DNA of 64,000 nucleotides from Ficedula albicollis. Its lineage: Eukaryota; Chordata; Aves; Passeriformes; Muscicapidae. Below the pieces are notes generated by a model that did not search any database, was not told where the DNA came from, and worked only from the letters and a program-made list of their open reading frames with translations. This document shows, in pieces, positions 14,501 through 26,464 of this stretch (position 1 is the stretch's first letter; each line of letters begins with the position of its first letter). A program made the translations under genes and the position numbers. The stretch lies in NCBI RefSeq assembly GCF_000247815.1, contig NC_021674.1, positions 11,809,643 to 11,873,642 on the forward strand. The letters are read 5' to 3'.

Positions 14501-15347
14501 CAATACTGGACAGACCTAGAGGGAAGAGCCCATTTTCCCTTTCTACACAAAAGACGTAACACAGAAAATGAAAATACAATCTCAGAACTAAGCAGTAATG
14601 AGTTTCAATTTCATGGTTTTTTCTTATGAGGACCATTTAAAATGTTTTTACAGAAAAGGAGACAGTCCACCATTGCCTTCAAATTACAGAGTTTTATTCA
14701 CAACTGTTGAAGTTGCTGTTACTTAAACTTAGATGGTCCAAGATAAATCACTCACTTTCAGCAAAATCTTCTGAGCACATGGCTTCAGTATTTCAACACT
14801 TGAATTGCAGCAGCTTGCAGTGTACATGGAAAATATTCCATAGGAATACAAGACAAAGCTCTTCAAATATCACATTAGACACATGTAGCTGCAAAAGAAA
14901 TGTTTTCCCCCAGGTACAATTACCCTATTTTGGCTGAGTCACTACAGGGGTGAGCTTGATTTTGTCATAGGCCTCTTCTGACTAGCATGCTACTGACAAA
15001 TGATGAATTAGACTGAGCAAATCAAGCTCTTCCCTGAAAATGAGTCCAGCATTCTAGAAATAGAGTAATTAATTGTGTCAAAGTCAACAGAAAACAAAAC
15101 CTTGTTAAGTCACCAAGGTGGGAACAGGCAGCAACAAAGCACACTTCCAGGTCCCAGCCTCAGGAATCCTGTCTCTCTGTACCTCCTTCATAGGTCCAAG
15201 AGTCAGAGCCAGGAACTCACCAAATTTATATGCATGTACTTTATCCCCTTTGCTGTTACTCCCATGGTAATGTCAAGAAATTGGAGGGGGAGCAAGAACA
15301 AAGGTTCAAATAAACCTTTATCTAATGGGAAAAAGAAAACAAGGATG
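11516..15347. other. Gene-free stretch
   Basis: AT-rich, mostly unique-looking sequence. The only internal structure I can support is the 36-bp tandem duplication listed separately at 14225-14296. No splice-flanked coding exon is visible. Confidence 0.5.
14225..14296. repeat. 36-bp exact tandem duplication
   Basis: Two identical, directly abutting copies (14225-14260 and 14261-14296) beginning GCTACAAAGGAGAGAGCAC and ending ATATCTGGGAA. The length is a multiple of three, so a 12-residue repeat appears in the open frame across it, but that frame has no other sign of being coding. Exact identity indicates a recent event, probably replication slippage. Confidence 0.95.
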
Positions 15348-15353
15348 CAAGGA

Positions 15354-15908
15354 TGTTGCAGTGTGTTTCTTGTTAATGTTCTGTTATTGCCCAAGTTAAT
15401 GGTTTGGTCCAAATTATACCCTCCCACCCACCTTGTCAATCTACCCTGAATTCCCTGTCAATCCTACCTTGTGCCAACCCCCTGCTTGGAATTCCCCTTC
15501 GGAAATCCCACAAAGCTCCTTGTCTCATTAGTCCATGTGACCCAAATTCCCCCCCTACCTCCCTCATTGGACGATGCTTTTGTGAACCCTGCCTTTTTCC
15601 CCTTCCCAGGATTTCTCAAATTTGCTAATAATTTGTACCTTCCCCTTGAACCTCCCCCATATTTCAGCTGCTGCACACTCACATTTTCTGTCTTTTGCCC
15701 CCCAATTCCCCAGAGTAATAAAATCCTCTCTTAAAAAAGATGAAAGACTTCTCCCTCCTCCTTGCCTCCTCAGAGCACAGACTGACAGGCCAAAAGGGCT
15801 GTAGAATAATTGCTTTAGCCGCACCTCAGGTCATCTGCTCCTGGGGTGTGACCCATTCTGGATGCAGGCCGTAGTGGCAGAGTCAGTGCAGCTCCAGCCA
15901 ATGCGTCA
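15354..15908 (+). repeat. 5' LTR of the ERV remnant
   Basis: 555 bp, beginning TGTTGCAGTG and ending GTCA two bases before the primer-binding site. A polyadenylation signal AATAAA lies at 15717-15722, placing the R/U5 part downstream of it. The 5' boundary is fixed by the CAAGGA duplication on its left. Confidence 0.85.
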
Positions 15909-15910
15909 GC

Positions 15911-15928
15911 TGGCACCCATCATAGGGA
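15911..15928 (+). other. Primer-binding site, tRNA-Lys type, diverged
   Basis: TGGCACCCATCATAGGG compared with the lysine site TGGCGCCCAACGTGGGG matches at 13 of 17 positions. Three of the four differences are G to A, two of them at CpG dinucleotides, as expected from long methylation-driven decay. It sits two bases after the CA end of the LTR, the canonical position. Confidence 0.7.
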
Positions 15929-16599
15929 TCCCAGTGAGTGGATCTCATGGATGAACTGTGAATTATAATCCAAAAAAGTTCTGGCCATCAGCTGCCTCCA
16001 ATTGCAGCTGACCGGAAAGCTCTGTCTGGCAGCTCTTTTAGGGGAGGAAGTGATAGCTGTCCAGCACCCAAGGAACACTTCCGTGAAGGAGGACCTTCAC
16101 TGCAGCCCCTGTCCAGTGGAATGAAGAAGGGTGAGTACACCCCAAGTAAGGCTGAGGGTGCTTCAAATAGAGGGAAGATGGTGGAGGGGGGCTCCACGAA
16201 CCTACAGGCCATGATAGTTGACTGTGGAAAGCTCCCTGTCCCTGCATCTGGCCCTGGACTCTTATTTTTAGTTTGTTACGTTTGTATCTTTTTGCTGCAG
16301 TGGAGGGTGGATTTTTGTTGTAGCTTAAGATCAAGGAATATGTATGCTAAACTGTCAGCACAGTAGAGGGGAATTTATTTCCTAATTGTCAGTACCCTGG
16401 AGAGTGGGAAAATAAAGTTTTTAAACGGATTGTTAAAACAGCTTGTTTAATGGCTTTCCCTCTGCATTCCAAGGGTATCCCCCAAGGAAATACCAACCAT
16501 CCCCTTTTGGGATGCAGTTGGGAGCAAATTAACAGAGTTGACAAATAAAGGGGGTGCCTTAAGTTGTTAAATTCTTCTCATTATTTGTGCTAATTCGGT

Positions 16600-17690
16600 C
16601 AGTGTTAGTTGAGGAAAGGAAAGTGGAAGAAAAGCTCAAACTAACCCCCTAGCTCCCCCATCCCCTGATCCAAAACCCTTGTCCCCTGCATCAGACGGTC
16701 TGTGCAAGGCAAACCACAATGCAGTGCAGGTAAGCCACCAACTCCCTGGCCCCCCACTGCCTTCTCAGCACCCTTACCTTGATAGTGATGGCCAGGATGT
16801 CAAAGACCCTTTCCTAAACCCCTCTTTTCCGGTTGTTAATCCTCCAGTTCAAGTTGATGCCCTCAAAGGAGATTCACAAGTTTTCCCAGAATCCTCCCTT
16901 GCCACTCAAAATGACCCCTGAAAGACTCAAGATGGTGGAAGCCACATGGCTCGGCTCCTCCCCTGTGTTTCTTCTTCCCAGAATCCCTTTCACCCTGTTC
17001 CTGAGCTCTTGCAAAACCCTGACTGTGCCATTGATGCAGATAACAACAATATCTCATTGGACCACTTGTGCGGTGAAGGGAATTGGTCACAAGCTAGAAT
17101 GCAAGCCAAAAAATATCACAACCTGTGTTAGAACAGGTAAAAAGAGCTGCCAAGAAGGCCTTTATCCTTATGCTCATAAAAGAACCTAAGCAAAGTTATG
17201 TGAATATTAAAGTCTCCCTTTGAGGCTTTTATAGATTTTGTTGAAGGGCTCCGAGTTCAGGTGGAGAGGCAGGTTGAGAGTTGGCCGCTACAGGAACAGA
17301 TAACAATGGAGGTGGCCCAAGCAAATGCTAATGACATCTGCAAGAAGATCATCGTGGGCCTACCACCCAATTCAAACCACCTCCGACTCTCAACTTGATC
17401 ATTGAAGCCTGCACAAAGCTTCTGCACCATCCCAGAGCCTCGAGGAAAAGGAGACAGTGGAGAGAACAGTTGATGCTGCTGCTGCTCCAAAAATATACCC
17501 ACAGCTCTTTCGGTTTTTTTAACTGTGGGCAGGAAGAACACATAGCAAAAGTGTGCCCAAAGAGGCAGCTTCTGCAAAATAAACCAATAAATTCACAGGG
17601 GGGGAGGGGGACAACCACTTCCAAAAAACTAGAAAGGGAGGCGGGCCTGCTTCGCATGTAGACAGAAATGAAGCAGGTCAGAATTGGGAC
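16600..17690 (+). pseudogene. gag: Degenerate retroviral gag (capsid and nucleocapsid part)
   Basis: About 17215-17400 reads as a capsid C-terminal region of the betaretrovirus kind: an FxDFVEGL element, an ERQVES-like element, then KKIIVGLPPN. About 17500-17560 holds one nucleocapsid zinc knuckle of CX2CX4HX4C spacing in which the first cysteine is replaced by phenylalanine (FFNCGQEEHIAKVC). The reading frame shifts between the capsid and knuckle parts and stops interrupt it; upstream proline-rich sequence (16620-16920) may be the matrix/p10-like part. The original start codon is not identifiable. This is a fossil with no coding capacity as it stands. Confidence 0.75.
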
Positions 17691-17785
17691 CCAAAGAAAG
17701 TTTGGAAGCTCCCTTTAGGCTAGTTATGACACAAAACAGTCTTCAAAACAGTCCACTGGCAAGTCATGCCGGTTGACCCACTTGA

Positions 17786-17872
17786 CAAGGTGGGTGGGAG
17801 GGTAAAATTTGGACCAAACCATTAATTTGGGCAACAACAGAACATACCATTAACAAGAAATGCACTGCAACA
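17786..17872 (-). repeat. Inverted U3 fragment at the right end of the ERV
   Basis: Read on the minus strand from 17872, this stretch starts TGTTGCAGTGCATTTCTTG and follows the first ~90 bases of the left LTR with a few substitutions and one 5-base insertion. Homology stops at the CACCTTGTCAA block, after which gag-flanking sequence begins. The outer edge coincides exactly with the target-site duplication. Confidence 0.85.
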
Positions 17873-17878
17873 CAAGGA

Positions 17879-18869
17879 AGCATTCCACAGAGGAAGAACC
17901 ACAGCCTTTCTTATCCAAAGCACCTGCGTCTTAACTCTTGCCAGACAGTCCAGCTAAATCCCCACATGCTGGGTGAACCCAGAGGATTTTCTTTGGTTAA
18001 AAAAGGCCTTTGTTTATAAGAATGCATGTAGTCCACTTGTGCAACAACATGGAAACAGCTAACTTAACAAAACAAACAAACAAAAAAACTTTTAAAAGCA
18101 CTGAGTAGAAAAAAAAGTCACTGTATCCAGTACTCCTGAAGTGGCAAACACAACATGCTGCATTTGCGCATTCACAATGATATTTTGTTCTGTAAATAAA
18201 TCAAGAAAACTTCCCCCAGTGGTGTCCATAAAAGCAGTCAAGCACTAACAAGGAAGCAGCATGGGGATTAGCTGCATCTCAGTCTGTGCAGAATTAAAAA
18301 ATGAGGCCCTGAAAGCTTTCAAATATAGGAGTCATCATTTCACTCTTTTGTTATCTACAAATAGTGAAGGGAGCACATGCACTGCCTACTGAAAATTGCA
18401 ACTTGTAGCATGAATACAGAACAGCAGCTCCCCCATGAAAACCAATGCCTATCTTCCACAGCTGCTAGGACTTCACAATGCCCATCAAGCGAAACAACTT
18501 AAAACCTAGCTTTAGATTAAAAAACCAAAAATGCAAACCGAAACCAATATCCCAAACCAACCTACCAAAAAAACCAAAGCCAAACAAAACAAACAAAAAA
18601 CCCTAAACAAAACCAAAAACCTTTGCCACAGAAAGAAAAACTTCTATTCTACCCTGTATCATATAGTGTTAAACTTGCTTTGAATACTTCAAAAAATAAG
18701 CAAACAAGTATCAGCAATCAAGTGAGCTTCAGTTTATCCAGTGTCACAAAACCAGAAATTTGCCATTTTTATTCTCATAATTCTAGAATTAGTCTTCTAT
18801 ATACAGACCTTTTGACAGAATGACTGCTCTTTTTGGACATCATAATGCCATTAAGCCTGCATTTAAGAG
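17879..18869. other. Gene-free stretch with CAAAA-rich low-complexity patch
   Basis: No exon recognised. About 18065-18120 and 18515-18620 are rich in CAAA/CCAAA units, a simple A/C-rich low-complexity stretch. The remainder is AT-rich and featureless by eye. Confidence 0.6.
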
Positions 18870-19200
18870 GAAGTGTGATGATGCAGAGTGACACAGAGTC
18901 CCCAGGCAGGTGCAAAGGAGAGCCCCTTTATTGCAAAAATCAGGCCTTTTTAAGGAGTTAGCCAGTTATCAGTTTACATAGTTTTAAGGCACAACAAGCC
19001 CAAGTCAACCAGCCAGTATACACCACAATTAGGACATGCAATGGTCATGCAGCATGTCTCTCACGTCTCTCTACTCCTATTCCAGCTGAGTCACTCTCCC
19101 ATAGTTCTCTTCTGCTTAACCTAAGTAGCAGGCCCGAGCCATGATTTTGCAAGGGTAACAAGGCCCTTATTTTATCACGCTTTACCTATATGCAATAAGG
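18870..19200 (-). mobile_element. Probable LTR fragment
   Basis: The series GTGTGATGATGCAGAGTG, then AGCCCCTTTATTGC (inverted polyadenylation signal), then CAAGGGTAACAAGGCCC is LTR-like and in minus orientation. A convincing target-site duplication could not be assigned, so the ends are approximate. Confidence 0.45.
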
Positions 19201-22200
19201 AAGCAATGCTGTTTAGGCATAGTGCTACATAGAGGTAAAAGAAAGTTTTTATAAATAACATTAAAAAGGACATCTAGGACTTACTGATGAATATTATTTA
19301 AAGAATCATTTACATTTTCTGGCACTCATAGCATGGTAAGAAATTGGTTGGAAGCCTTTTACTGCTTGAAAATAGTGTTGCCATAATTTCCTCTGAATTT
19401 CCCTCGGCTAGCACCGGGTCAGAGATGGAGGGAATTCAGCATGGACAAAGCAAAAGACCAAGGAGGCTCTTAATTCCAGGATAATCCAAGCATTTTTTCC
19501 TGAAGAGTTCCAGAGGAAAAAGAGGGTGAGCATGGGAAATGCGGGGAATTTCAAACCTTGGCAAGGGGCGGATGAACTCCGGATCACAGCCAATCAGGTT
19601 TGGCTGGGGGAAAAAGGGGAGTGGGGAGGGTTAAACCGTGTAACAGACCATGGGGGAGATCCACAGGAGAAACCATTTCAGTGCAAAATATGAACCAAAT
19701 TGTGAAATACAGCATAGCGTGTCAAGGTGATACTGGGGAATACCAAGTGCTAGCTGTACTTGCACTGACACAAATTCCTCAGGCTGGCCAGCAGCAAAAC
19801 TATTTTCGCTCTATTCTCATATTCAAGTTGATATAGTCTCAGAAAAGCAAGCATGCAACCACCAAATCTATATTATTTCCTTCCACTTGTTAACTGTAAA
19901 TGTTTTGCACTAAGTAATTAAAAAGCAACCCTCTTAATACTGTGTTATTCAAATCATGGCTTGATTTCCAAACAAACTGTAGAACTACTATGAAATAAAT
20001 ACTGTCTGTTCTGCCTACATTCATAGGGCTTTGATAATACCAAGATTAATCTATTTTTCTCCAAAGCCACAGTGCAGTATTACTTCTCCAGATGCAATTG
20101 CTAGGTGCTTTGAAAAGCACAACTTTCCATCATTTCTGGGTATTTCAAATTCCAATCTTGAAAAGCGTTTTGAAAGAGTTATTAAGAGCTCAGGAAGGGT
20201 TTTCTATTTGTAACTTATTCATGAAAAATTTGGAAGAATCTACCCCTTTTCTGTGTGTTGGTCTCCTTTTACAATCTTCAGTTTTGTCTCCTTGCATTTC
20301 TCTGGTCCCAGAAATTTGCTTCTGTGTTTCTTTCACTTGATCTTCCTCTGAGCCAAGCATAATTGTTTTTTCTTAGAAGCAATTACCTTTCACGAGAACT
20401 ATTAAATGAGGACTTTTAATCTGCTATTACCCTGGCTCGATTTAAACAGGAAGGGCAGGTAAAGACACACCTCTCAATAATTGTAGCTGGTGTACAATAA
20501 TGCATTAAAATATTGGAGTTTTTAAAACTGAATACAACCTAACATAGGACTAAATATATACATGAAGGTCTGTAAGTATAAACTGCCCTTTGTTGAATTT
20601 TAAATTAGAATCTTCTCTAAACAAAATGAGAGGAATTTCTAAAATTCCTTCAGTGATTTTTCTTTGTTTTGTCCCTTTGAGAAAAGTTTCATATACTGGA
20701 TTTCAAAAGCAACAAAAAATAGCGTTGCTTGTATACGCAGAATCTCCAACAACAACAGACTAAATAGAAAACTATTTTGATATATATATGACCACCAATT
20801 CAAATAGAAACCTCATTGAAAGAAAAGATACTGGATAAAAGCATGACACAACAACTGCATATTATTGGAAAGAATGATTTTATAAGATGATGTCTAGTAT
20901 AAAGAATATTTATCATCCAGTAATTTCTCATTGTTAAATCAAATGGAAATACCCTCTAACAACAATTTCTTTAATCTCTATTTTTTGCGTAGGCAGAGAG
21001 AAGAGTATGGACTAGCTAAATAAAGTGGTAAGATTTCATGAATTTAAGGTAATAAAACCAAAATAAATGCTTAGCTTCACACCAGCCTTACAAGACCAGA
21101 GTTCTTAATCACAATTTTTCAGCATTCTCCACTCTGCCCAGCAGCATCCCCAGCTTCTCCAACCAATTAGTGAAGCATTCATAGTTTTCAGTCCCCTCTC
21201 CCCATTCCCTTTTACAGGAGAAAATATTTTTGCACCTAAACAGCTATTTCCCTTGTCCTGAGGTCTAACCCCAGTCAATCGCACACTTCTCCAGATGATG
21301 ATGGCGCTGAACAGGGACAACTGTGTGCAAATTCACTATCCTATGTAAGGGTGTGTCCAAATGAATCCCTATTATTTCATTGTATCACCAAACAAACTCC
21401 CTTCCTCTGTATCTATATCCTCTGTATTTGACTGAAAGGTTCTTAAGAGATCTTTTCATTTATAAGAAGTTTGTCACCTTGTAATACTGCAGATCCTAAA
21501 TTAATCTCCTTGGATTAAATCAATACTGTGGCTGTGAAGTCATGGACACAGGTTGAAAGGGAGGCATAGGCTAAAATGAAAAAAACACAGAAGTATAGCC
21601 AAGAACATAAAAGTAGGTTTCCTATACCACAGACTGAATTCCTTCAAACTGAAGATTTCCAGCAACACACACAAAATACCGTCTTATTATGCTGGAGGCA
21701 GCAGACCTGCACAAGAATGAAACAGATTCACAGTTTTACAAGCAGTAAACTACTGCATCAGCTCCTAGGAATTATGGACCATTAATACTACAAAAGCCTG
21801 CAAAATGTTTTTTTTTTTCCTATTTTTTTTTTTTTAATCTTAAGCATACACAGGTTAAAACGTAGTAGCTAAAAATCTTCAGCAACCTGCCTAACCCAGG
21901 GTGCTGTGTCCAGAGAGACTGTGCCTCTGTTCTCAAATACCAGTTCAAACAAAAATCTGTTCTATCATCTCATAAGGCTTGAGCAACCACCACTTCTGAT
22001 TTGTCAGAGAAATCTGTCTCTTCAGCTTCATGAAATTTTACTGAACAATGACACTATGTAAGTCTAAGGGGAAGCAAGCTACAGGGAACCTTCAGGAAGG
22101 TATTTTAAGCTCCATATATCAATGAACCACTGTGAAATTCAGATAACTCAGCTATGTGATGCTGCTACAGATCCTTCAACGGCAGCTCTTACCAGCACTC

Positions 22201-23769
22201 CTGCAGTTACCTTCAACAGAGGTTTCAAGCAGAACAATCTCAAGAACGATGAAGAGAGAGACAATATTTAGGTGTGGTGAATCTGGCCTTTTCTAATACA
22301 CAGAAAGACCAAGCATGACCACTTGCACTGAATCTGCAGATTCCCAGTCTCTGCAATTAGAAATCCATGAGTCAACATTCCAAGCAGAGGACTTGTTGTG
22401 GTTGCAAGCTTCCTCCCCATGCTCAAGCAAATGCGTATACCACAGTTTCAAAGGTTGATGTAATTAACTCTGGCTCCCAAAGAATTTAAGACTGCAGCTA
22501 GGTCAGTAAAAACCACTTGGATTTACAGAACAAAGCAGAGTATTGTCAGTATTTTCCAAAAGCATTTGAATCAGTCACATAGACTAAGACGATAGTTACT
22601 GCACCCAGACCTACATGTGCAACAGAAAAGATACTTCAGCCTATAAATCCAGCTACTCTAGAGCTGATCTAATATCCAAAGGTGACTTTAAAACTTGCTA
22701 TTACTCCCTAGAGATTGGAGCAAAAGAAGCATGTCCAAGACATCTTTGGTTTAGTTGGGCAAAATGAAGCATTATCATCTCTGTAGGTAGGTGGCTTGTG
22801 ACAGTGGGAAATCCAGCACATTTCTGTGTTCTACTACTGAAAGTGGGCTTACAAAAGTCATACAGCAGCCTCTGCAGCCACCTACAGCAGCAGTGCCAGG
22901 CAGAAATCTATCAGATGCAGATTAAAAACAATAGAAAGAAAGAGCCCATAAAATGCATCTTTACCATATCTAACATCACATACAATTTAGAGAAACACAA
23001 AGCCTGTTTAATAAATGTGATGCTGCAGCACACAGAGGAGAACAACACTAGATGTGCAAGACAGAACTTAATTAATCTAACAGCTAATCCAGTGCCTTGA
23101 AGAATTTGTTAAGCTACTTCACAGCTGGATAATGCAGCATCCAGCTGTGCAGCATGCATGACAGAACAGATTGCAAGATTTTTTTAATAATATAGTAAAT
23201 CAATTAAGTTTCCCTCCAAACTGAAGCCTCCAAAACAGACCACTTTAATCATCAGCAGGCAGAAAATTCACTATTTTATATTATTCATAACATTTTATGG
23301 CAAAAGAGAGACTGAGAAGGAGGTGGAGATTTAGGCTAAGTCTATGAAGGGCTGGAATAACAGTTCACATTGCAGTCTCAGTTAGTTGATCATGAACAAG
23401 AAAGGGGAGCAACCTGTTCCACATTTCCTCTCAGAGGTGGTTTTCTAAATCCTCTGTTTGAGCTTGCTGGCTGATAACAGAAAACAGAGCTATTTAAAAA
23501 TGCATGAAGCAGACGTTTTGCTCTGAAAAATTCAATAAGTTCTTCTTCATTCATCTGAGATCAGATGAATTCTCATTATCAGATGAGAAACCAGAAAAAA
23601 AGCAATTCATTTTTAAAGCTGCCTGGCAGGATTAAAACAAAATTAGTCTTCTCAAAAATTAGCTGTGATTTGTCAGGAACTAGCTTTTTCTAGTACACAG
23701 TTCAGTCAGCTGTTGAACTGTTGTAGTGGGAACGGAAAGCCAAGCTGTTGAGTTTTTTGTCCTGGTACC
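19201..23769. other. Gene-free AT-rich stretch
   Basis: No coding exon, RNA gene or recognised transposon. T runs occur near 21808-21835. Open frames are short and unsupported. Confidence 0.5.
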
Positions 23770-24650
23770 CTTAGTGTCACTGGCCTTGAGAATCATAGGA
23801 GGAGCAGGCAGGGCAAGGCATGGCCAGGAGCTGCCAGGAAAACAGGCTACTGAATTCAAGGTGTGGAGGGGCAGTGAGGGGGTGGAGGGTTAAGCAAGGT
23901 AATACGAGGCAAGGAAGAGGTCCAAGGCCAAGGCAAGTGAAGAGTTCACAAAGCAACTGAGATTTAGTCAAGGCCATTAGAGTCCTAGAAGGAGAACAAA
24001 AAGCAAAACAAGACCTGGAAAACTGGATAGGGAAGTGAAGATAGGGTATGGATGAGCAATTCAATTCAAGGCAGTGGAGGGAAGGGTGGGCAAGGGAAGG
24101 ATACAGAGCAGGCAGTAAGGCAATGTGAAGTGGGGGAAGCAAGACAAAGCAAAGGAATGGTCAGGAATGGCAAGGAAATGCAAGATTGGGTAACAAAGGC
24201 AAAGCAATGCAAGAGAGTGATTGATAAAGCAGTAAGGGTCTTTAGAGGGCCAGCTAGGCAAGGCAATAAATGTTATAAGAGGAAGAGACAATGCAAGTAA
24301 GGCCAAGAAAAAAGCAGCAGGGAAGTCAAAAGTGGGGTTTGAGTGAGCAAGGCAATGCAAAACAATGGAATGGTAGGAAGGGCAAAGGAAGGACATGGAT
24401 GGGTCAGGAATGCAAAGGAAAGGCTAGTCAGGAATGGCAAGGAAATGACAGATTGGGTAGTAATGGCAAGGAAATGCAAATAAGATATGGGCCTGGCAAT
24501 GCAAGGCCATAGAAGAAAGCAGTAGGCATGTGAATTCAAGCGGGACAAGGAAGATAATGCAAGGCAAAAGAGTGTAAGCAGGACAAGACAAGTAAAGTGC
24601 TGGTTTCCAAGGCAAGATAAGTGAGAGGTACATTCAAAGATTGCTCCCAG
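23770..24650 (+). repeat. Degenerate tandem family A (AAGGCAATGCAAGG-rich), forward
   Basis: Sequence dominated by variants of GGCAAGGCAATGCAAGG. Larger monomers can be followed: GGGAAGTCAA, then a TGAGCAAGGCAATGC block, then GGAATGGTAGGAAGGGCAAAGG, then GGACATGGATGGG (compare 24001-24150 with 24300-24420). Monomer starts are roughly 300 bp apart here. Because the motif has few stops in some frames, several false open frames arise on both strands. Confidence 0.75.
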
Positions 24651-25312
24651 ATGAAAGCTGCCAAGATAGATTGGTCTGGCTTGCCTTGGTCTCCCCTGGG
24701 TCGCCGCTAATCTGCACCTAAAATACTGGGAATATGGGCTATCCATCCTACGGATGTCATTCTCGTCCCAGAGCCCAAGGGTGAAATTCGGATTGCATGT
24801 CCAAAATTTTCAGTACTTCAAAGGATTGGACCCAGACAAAAGACATAAGCACAGACCAGAGTAGCTGGATGTGACCTCTCCTGGGGCTGCTGTCATCTGC
24901 ACCTGAAATAGTTGAGTCTACATGCTTTTCTTCCGATGGAAAAATCTGTCATTCTAGTCCAGTAACCCAAGGGTGAAATTTAGATTTCATGTCCAAAATT
25001 CAGTACATGCAAGGATTGATCCCAGAAAAAGCTGCCAGCACAGACAAGCCTTGTCTGTGCAAGTCTTGCAAGTCCTTCCTTGTTCTGCCTTTCATCTGCA
25101 CTTGAAGCAGTGGGTCTACGTGCTTTCCTTCCCATGGAAAAGACCTGTCGTTCTCATGAAGGAGTTTGTGGCTAAAGTGTGTACTGCATGTCCCATATCC
25201 AGTACAGCCCAGGATTGCTCCCAGAGGAAAACTGTCAGTACAGATGGGTCTTGCTGGCTTTGATCATCCCTTGGCCACCTCTCACCTACTCCTCAAACAG
25301 CGGGGTACGTGA
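24651..25312 (+). repeat. Satellite-like family B, ~187-197 bp period, four monomers
   Basis: Four successive diverged copies start near 24658, 24844, 25031 and 25228. Each has a CTGCCAG.ACAGA-like opening, an ATCTGCACCTGAAA-like block, a block resembling CCCAAGGGTGAAATT, a CATGTCCAAAATTCAGTAC-like block and a GGATTG.TCCCAGA end. The periods are therefore 186, 187 and 197 bases. A further partial copy lies near 27366. No protein function is suggested. Confidence 0.8.
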
Positions 25313-25399
25313 AGGCATTAAGGGTCATAGAAGGAGCTAGCAAGGGAAGGAAAAGAATGGAAGAAAATGCAAGAGAAGAACATAGATCGATAAGGCAAT

Positions 25400-26133
25400 T
25401 GTTGGGGGTTGGTTCTTTTTTCCGTTTTCTCTCTGTGGAATTTTTCCAATTGTAATGCTAAGGCCTGTTGACTACACCCTAGCACAGATGAGGGGCGGGC
25501 AGATAAAGCAAGTGGGGGGAGCTGCACTCCCTTTTGTGCTCACTCACTCGCCTGACTTGGAGGAGAAGGGTTGCTGGAAAAACCTCGCTCTGCCATACCG
25601 ACGCTGGGGGCTGCCTTTCCTCGGCTGGGGGACCCGGCAATCCCCTGCCCGGGACGACCTCCCATCTCCACGCATCCTGTTAGAGCAGCGGCACCGACAC
25701 TGCCCCCGAGATCTGTGGGCAGCTTCTCTCCTCCACCCTTCCCATCCGAGACAAAGCCGCCGTCAGCCCCAGTGTCCCTGCAGCCACGAGGGGTCACCGC
25801 ACCTCCCCCTGCTCACCGGGAGCTGGCTGGCGCTGCCTGATAGCTGGACTGTTATTCTTAATTCCCATATCTTTTCCTGCAACCGAAAGAACTGTTACTG
25901 GGTTCCTGTTCTGCTTATTGTTAATTTCCTAGCTGTTGCTGTTTTGTTTACCTTGAGATATATATATATGTACACATACCAGTAAAGAACTGTTATTCTT
26001 AATTCCCATATCTTTTCCTGCATGCCCCTTAATTTCAAAGTTATAATAATTTGGAGGGAGAGGGTTTATATTCTCCATTTCAAAGAGACACTCCTGCCTT
26101 TTTTGGCAGACACCTGTCCTCCAAACCAGGACA
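25400..26133 (+). mobile_element. Solo LTR, 734 bp, with perfect 5-bp target-site duplication
   Basis: Begins TGTTGGGGGTTGGTTC and ends CAAACCAGGACA, flanked by GCAAT on both sides (25395-25399 and 26134-26138). It inserted into the family A repeat. Near its 3' part a ~33-bp block (GTTATTCTTAATTCCCATAT...) occurs twice (about 25850 and 25990). It shares ends with the LTRs at 54458 and 57617, so these form one family. The GC-rich open frames inside are LTR by-products. Confidence 0.9.
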
Positions 26134-26138
26134 GCAAT

Positions 26139-26462
26139 GCAAGTTGTGGGGAAGCAAGGCAAATGAAGGTCAGGATTGGCAAGGAAATGAAAGGTTGGTT
26201 AGGAATGGAAAGGAAATGTAAATGAGTCATAGGCTCGAGAAGGCAAGGTCAGGAAAGAAACAGTCTAATCAAGATTGGGGATGGGCATGGAAGGCAACAC
26301 AAGGCAAGGGACAGTTAACTGGGCGATAGGAGTCATAGAAGCAGGCAAGAGAAGGCAAAGAAAAAGCTAAGAAATATGGGGTACAGAAGTCAAGGTAGAG
26401 GATGGCTGAGTAAGTCAATTCAATGCAGTGGAGTGGTAGGAATAGAAAGGTATTGACTTGGA
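26139..26462 (+). repeat. Family A tandem repeat, forward, continued
   Basis: Continuation of the AAGGCAA-rich family after the solo LTR insertion, including a recognisable monomer near 26370-26450 (ACAGAAGTCAAGG ... CAATGCAGTGGAGTGGTAGG). Confidence 0.7.
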
Positions 26463-26464
26463 GG

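Larger units (their letters stand above)
15354..17872 (+). mobile_element. Betaretrovirus-like endogenous retrovirus remnant with U3 sequence at both ends
   Basis: A 2.5 kb insertion flanked by a perfect 6-bp target-site duplication CAAGGA (15348-15353 and 17873-17878). The left end is a full-length LTR, followed by a lysine-type primer-binding site and degenerate gag sequence ending after a nucleocapsid zinc knuckle. Pol, env and a normal 3' LTR are absent. Instead the last ~87 bases (17786-17872) are the beginning of the LTR in reverse orientation. The 6-bp duplication, the tRNA-Lys site and the capsid-like stretch all agree with a class II (ERVK/betaretrovirus-like) origin. Stops and frame changes run through gag, so it is not functional. 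Confidence 0.85.

Noticed and set aside
24651..25312. Identification of family B as a known zebra finch centromeric satellite of similar length
   Set aside because: Only the period is similar; I cannot compare the sequences here, so no identity is claimed.
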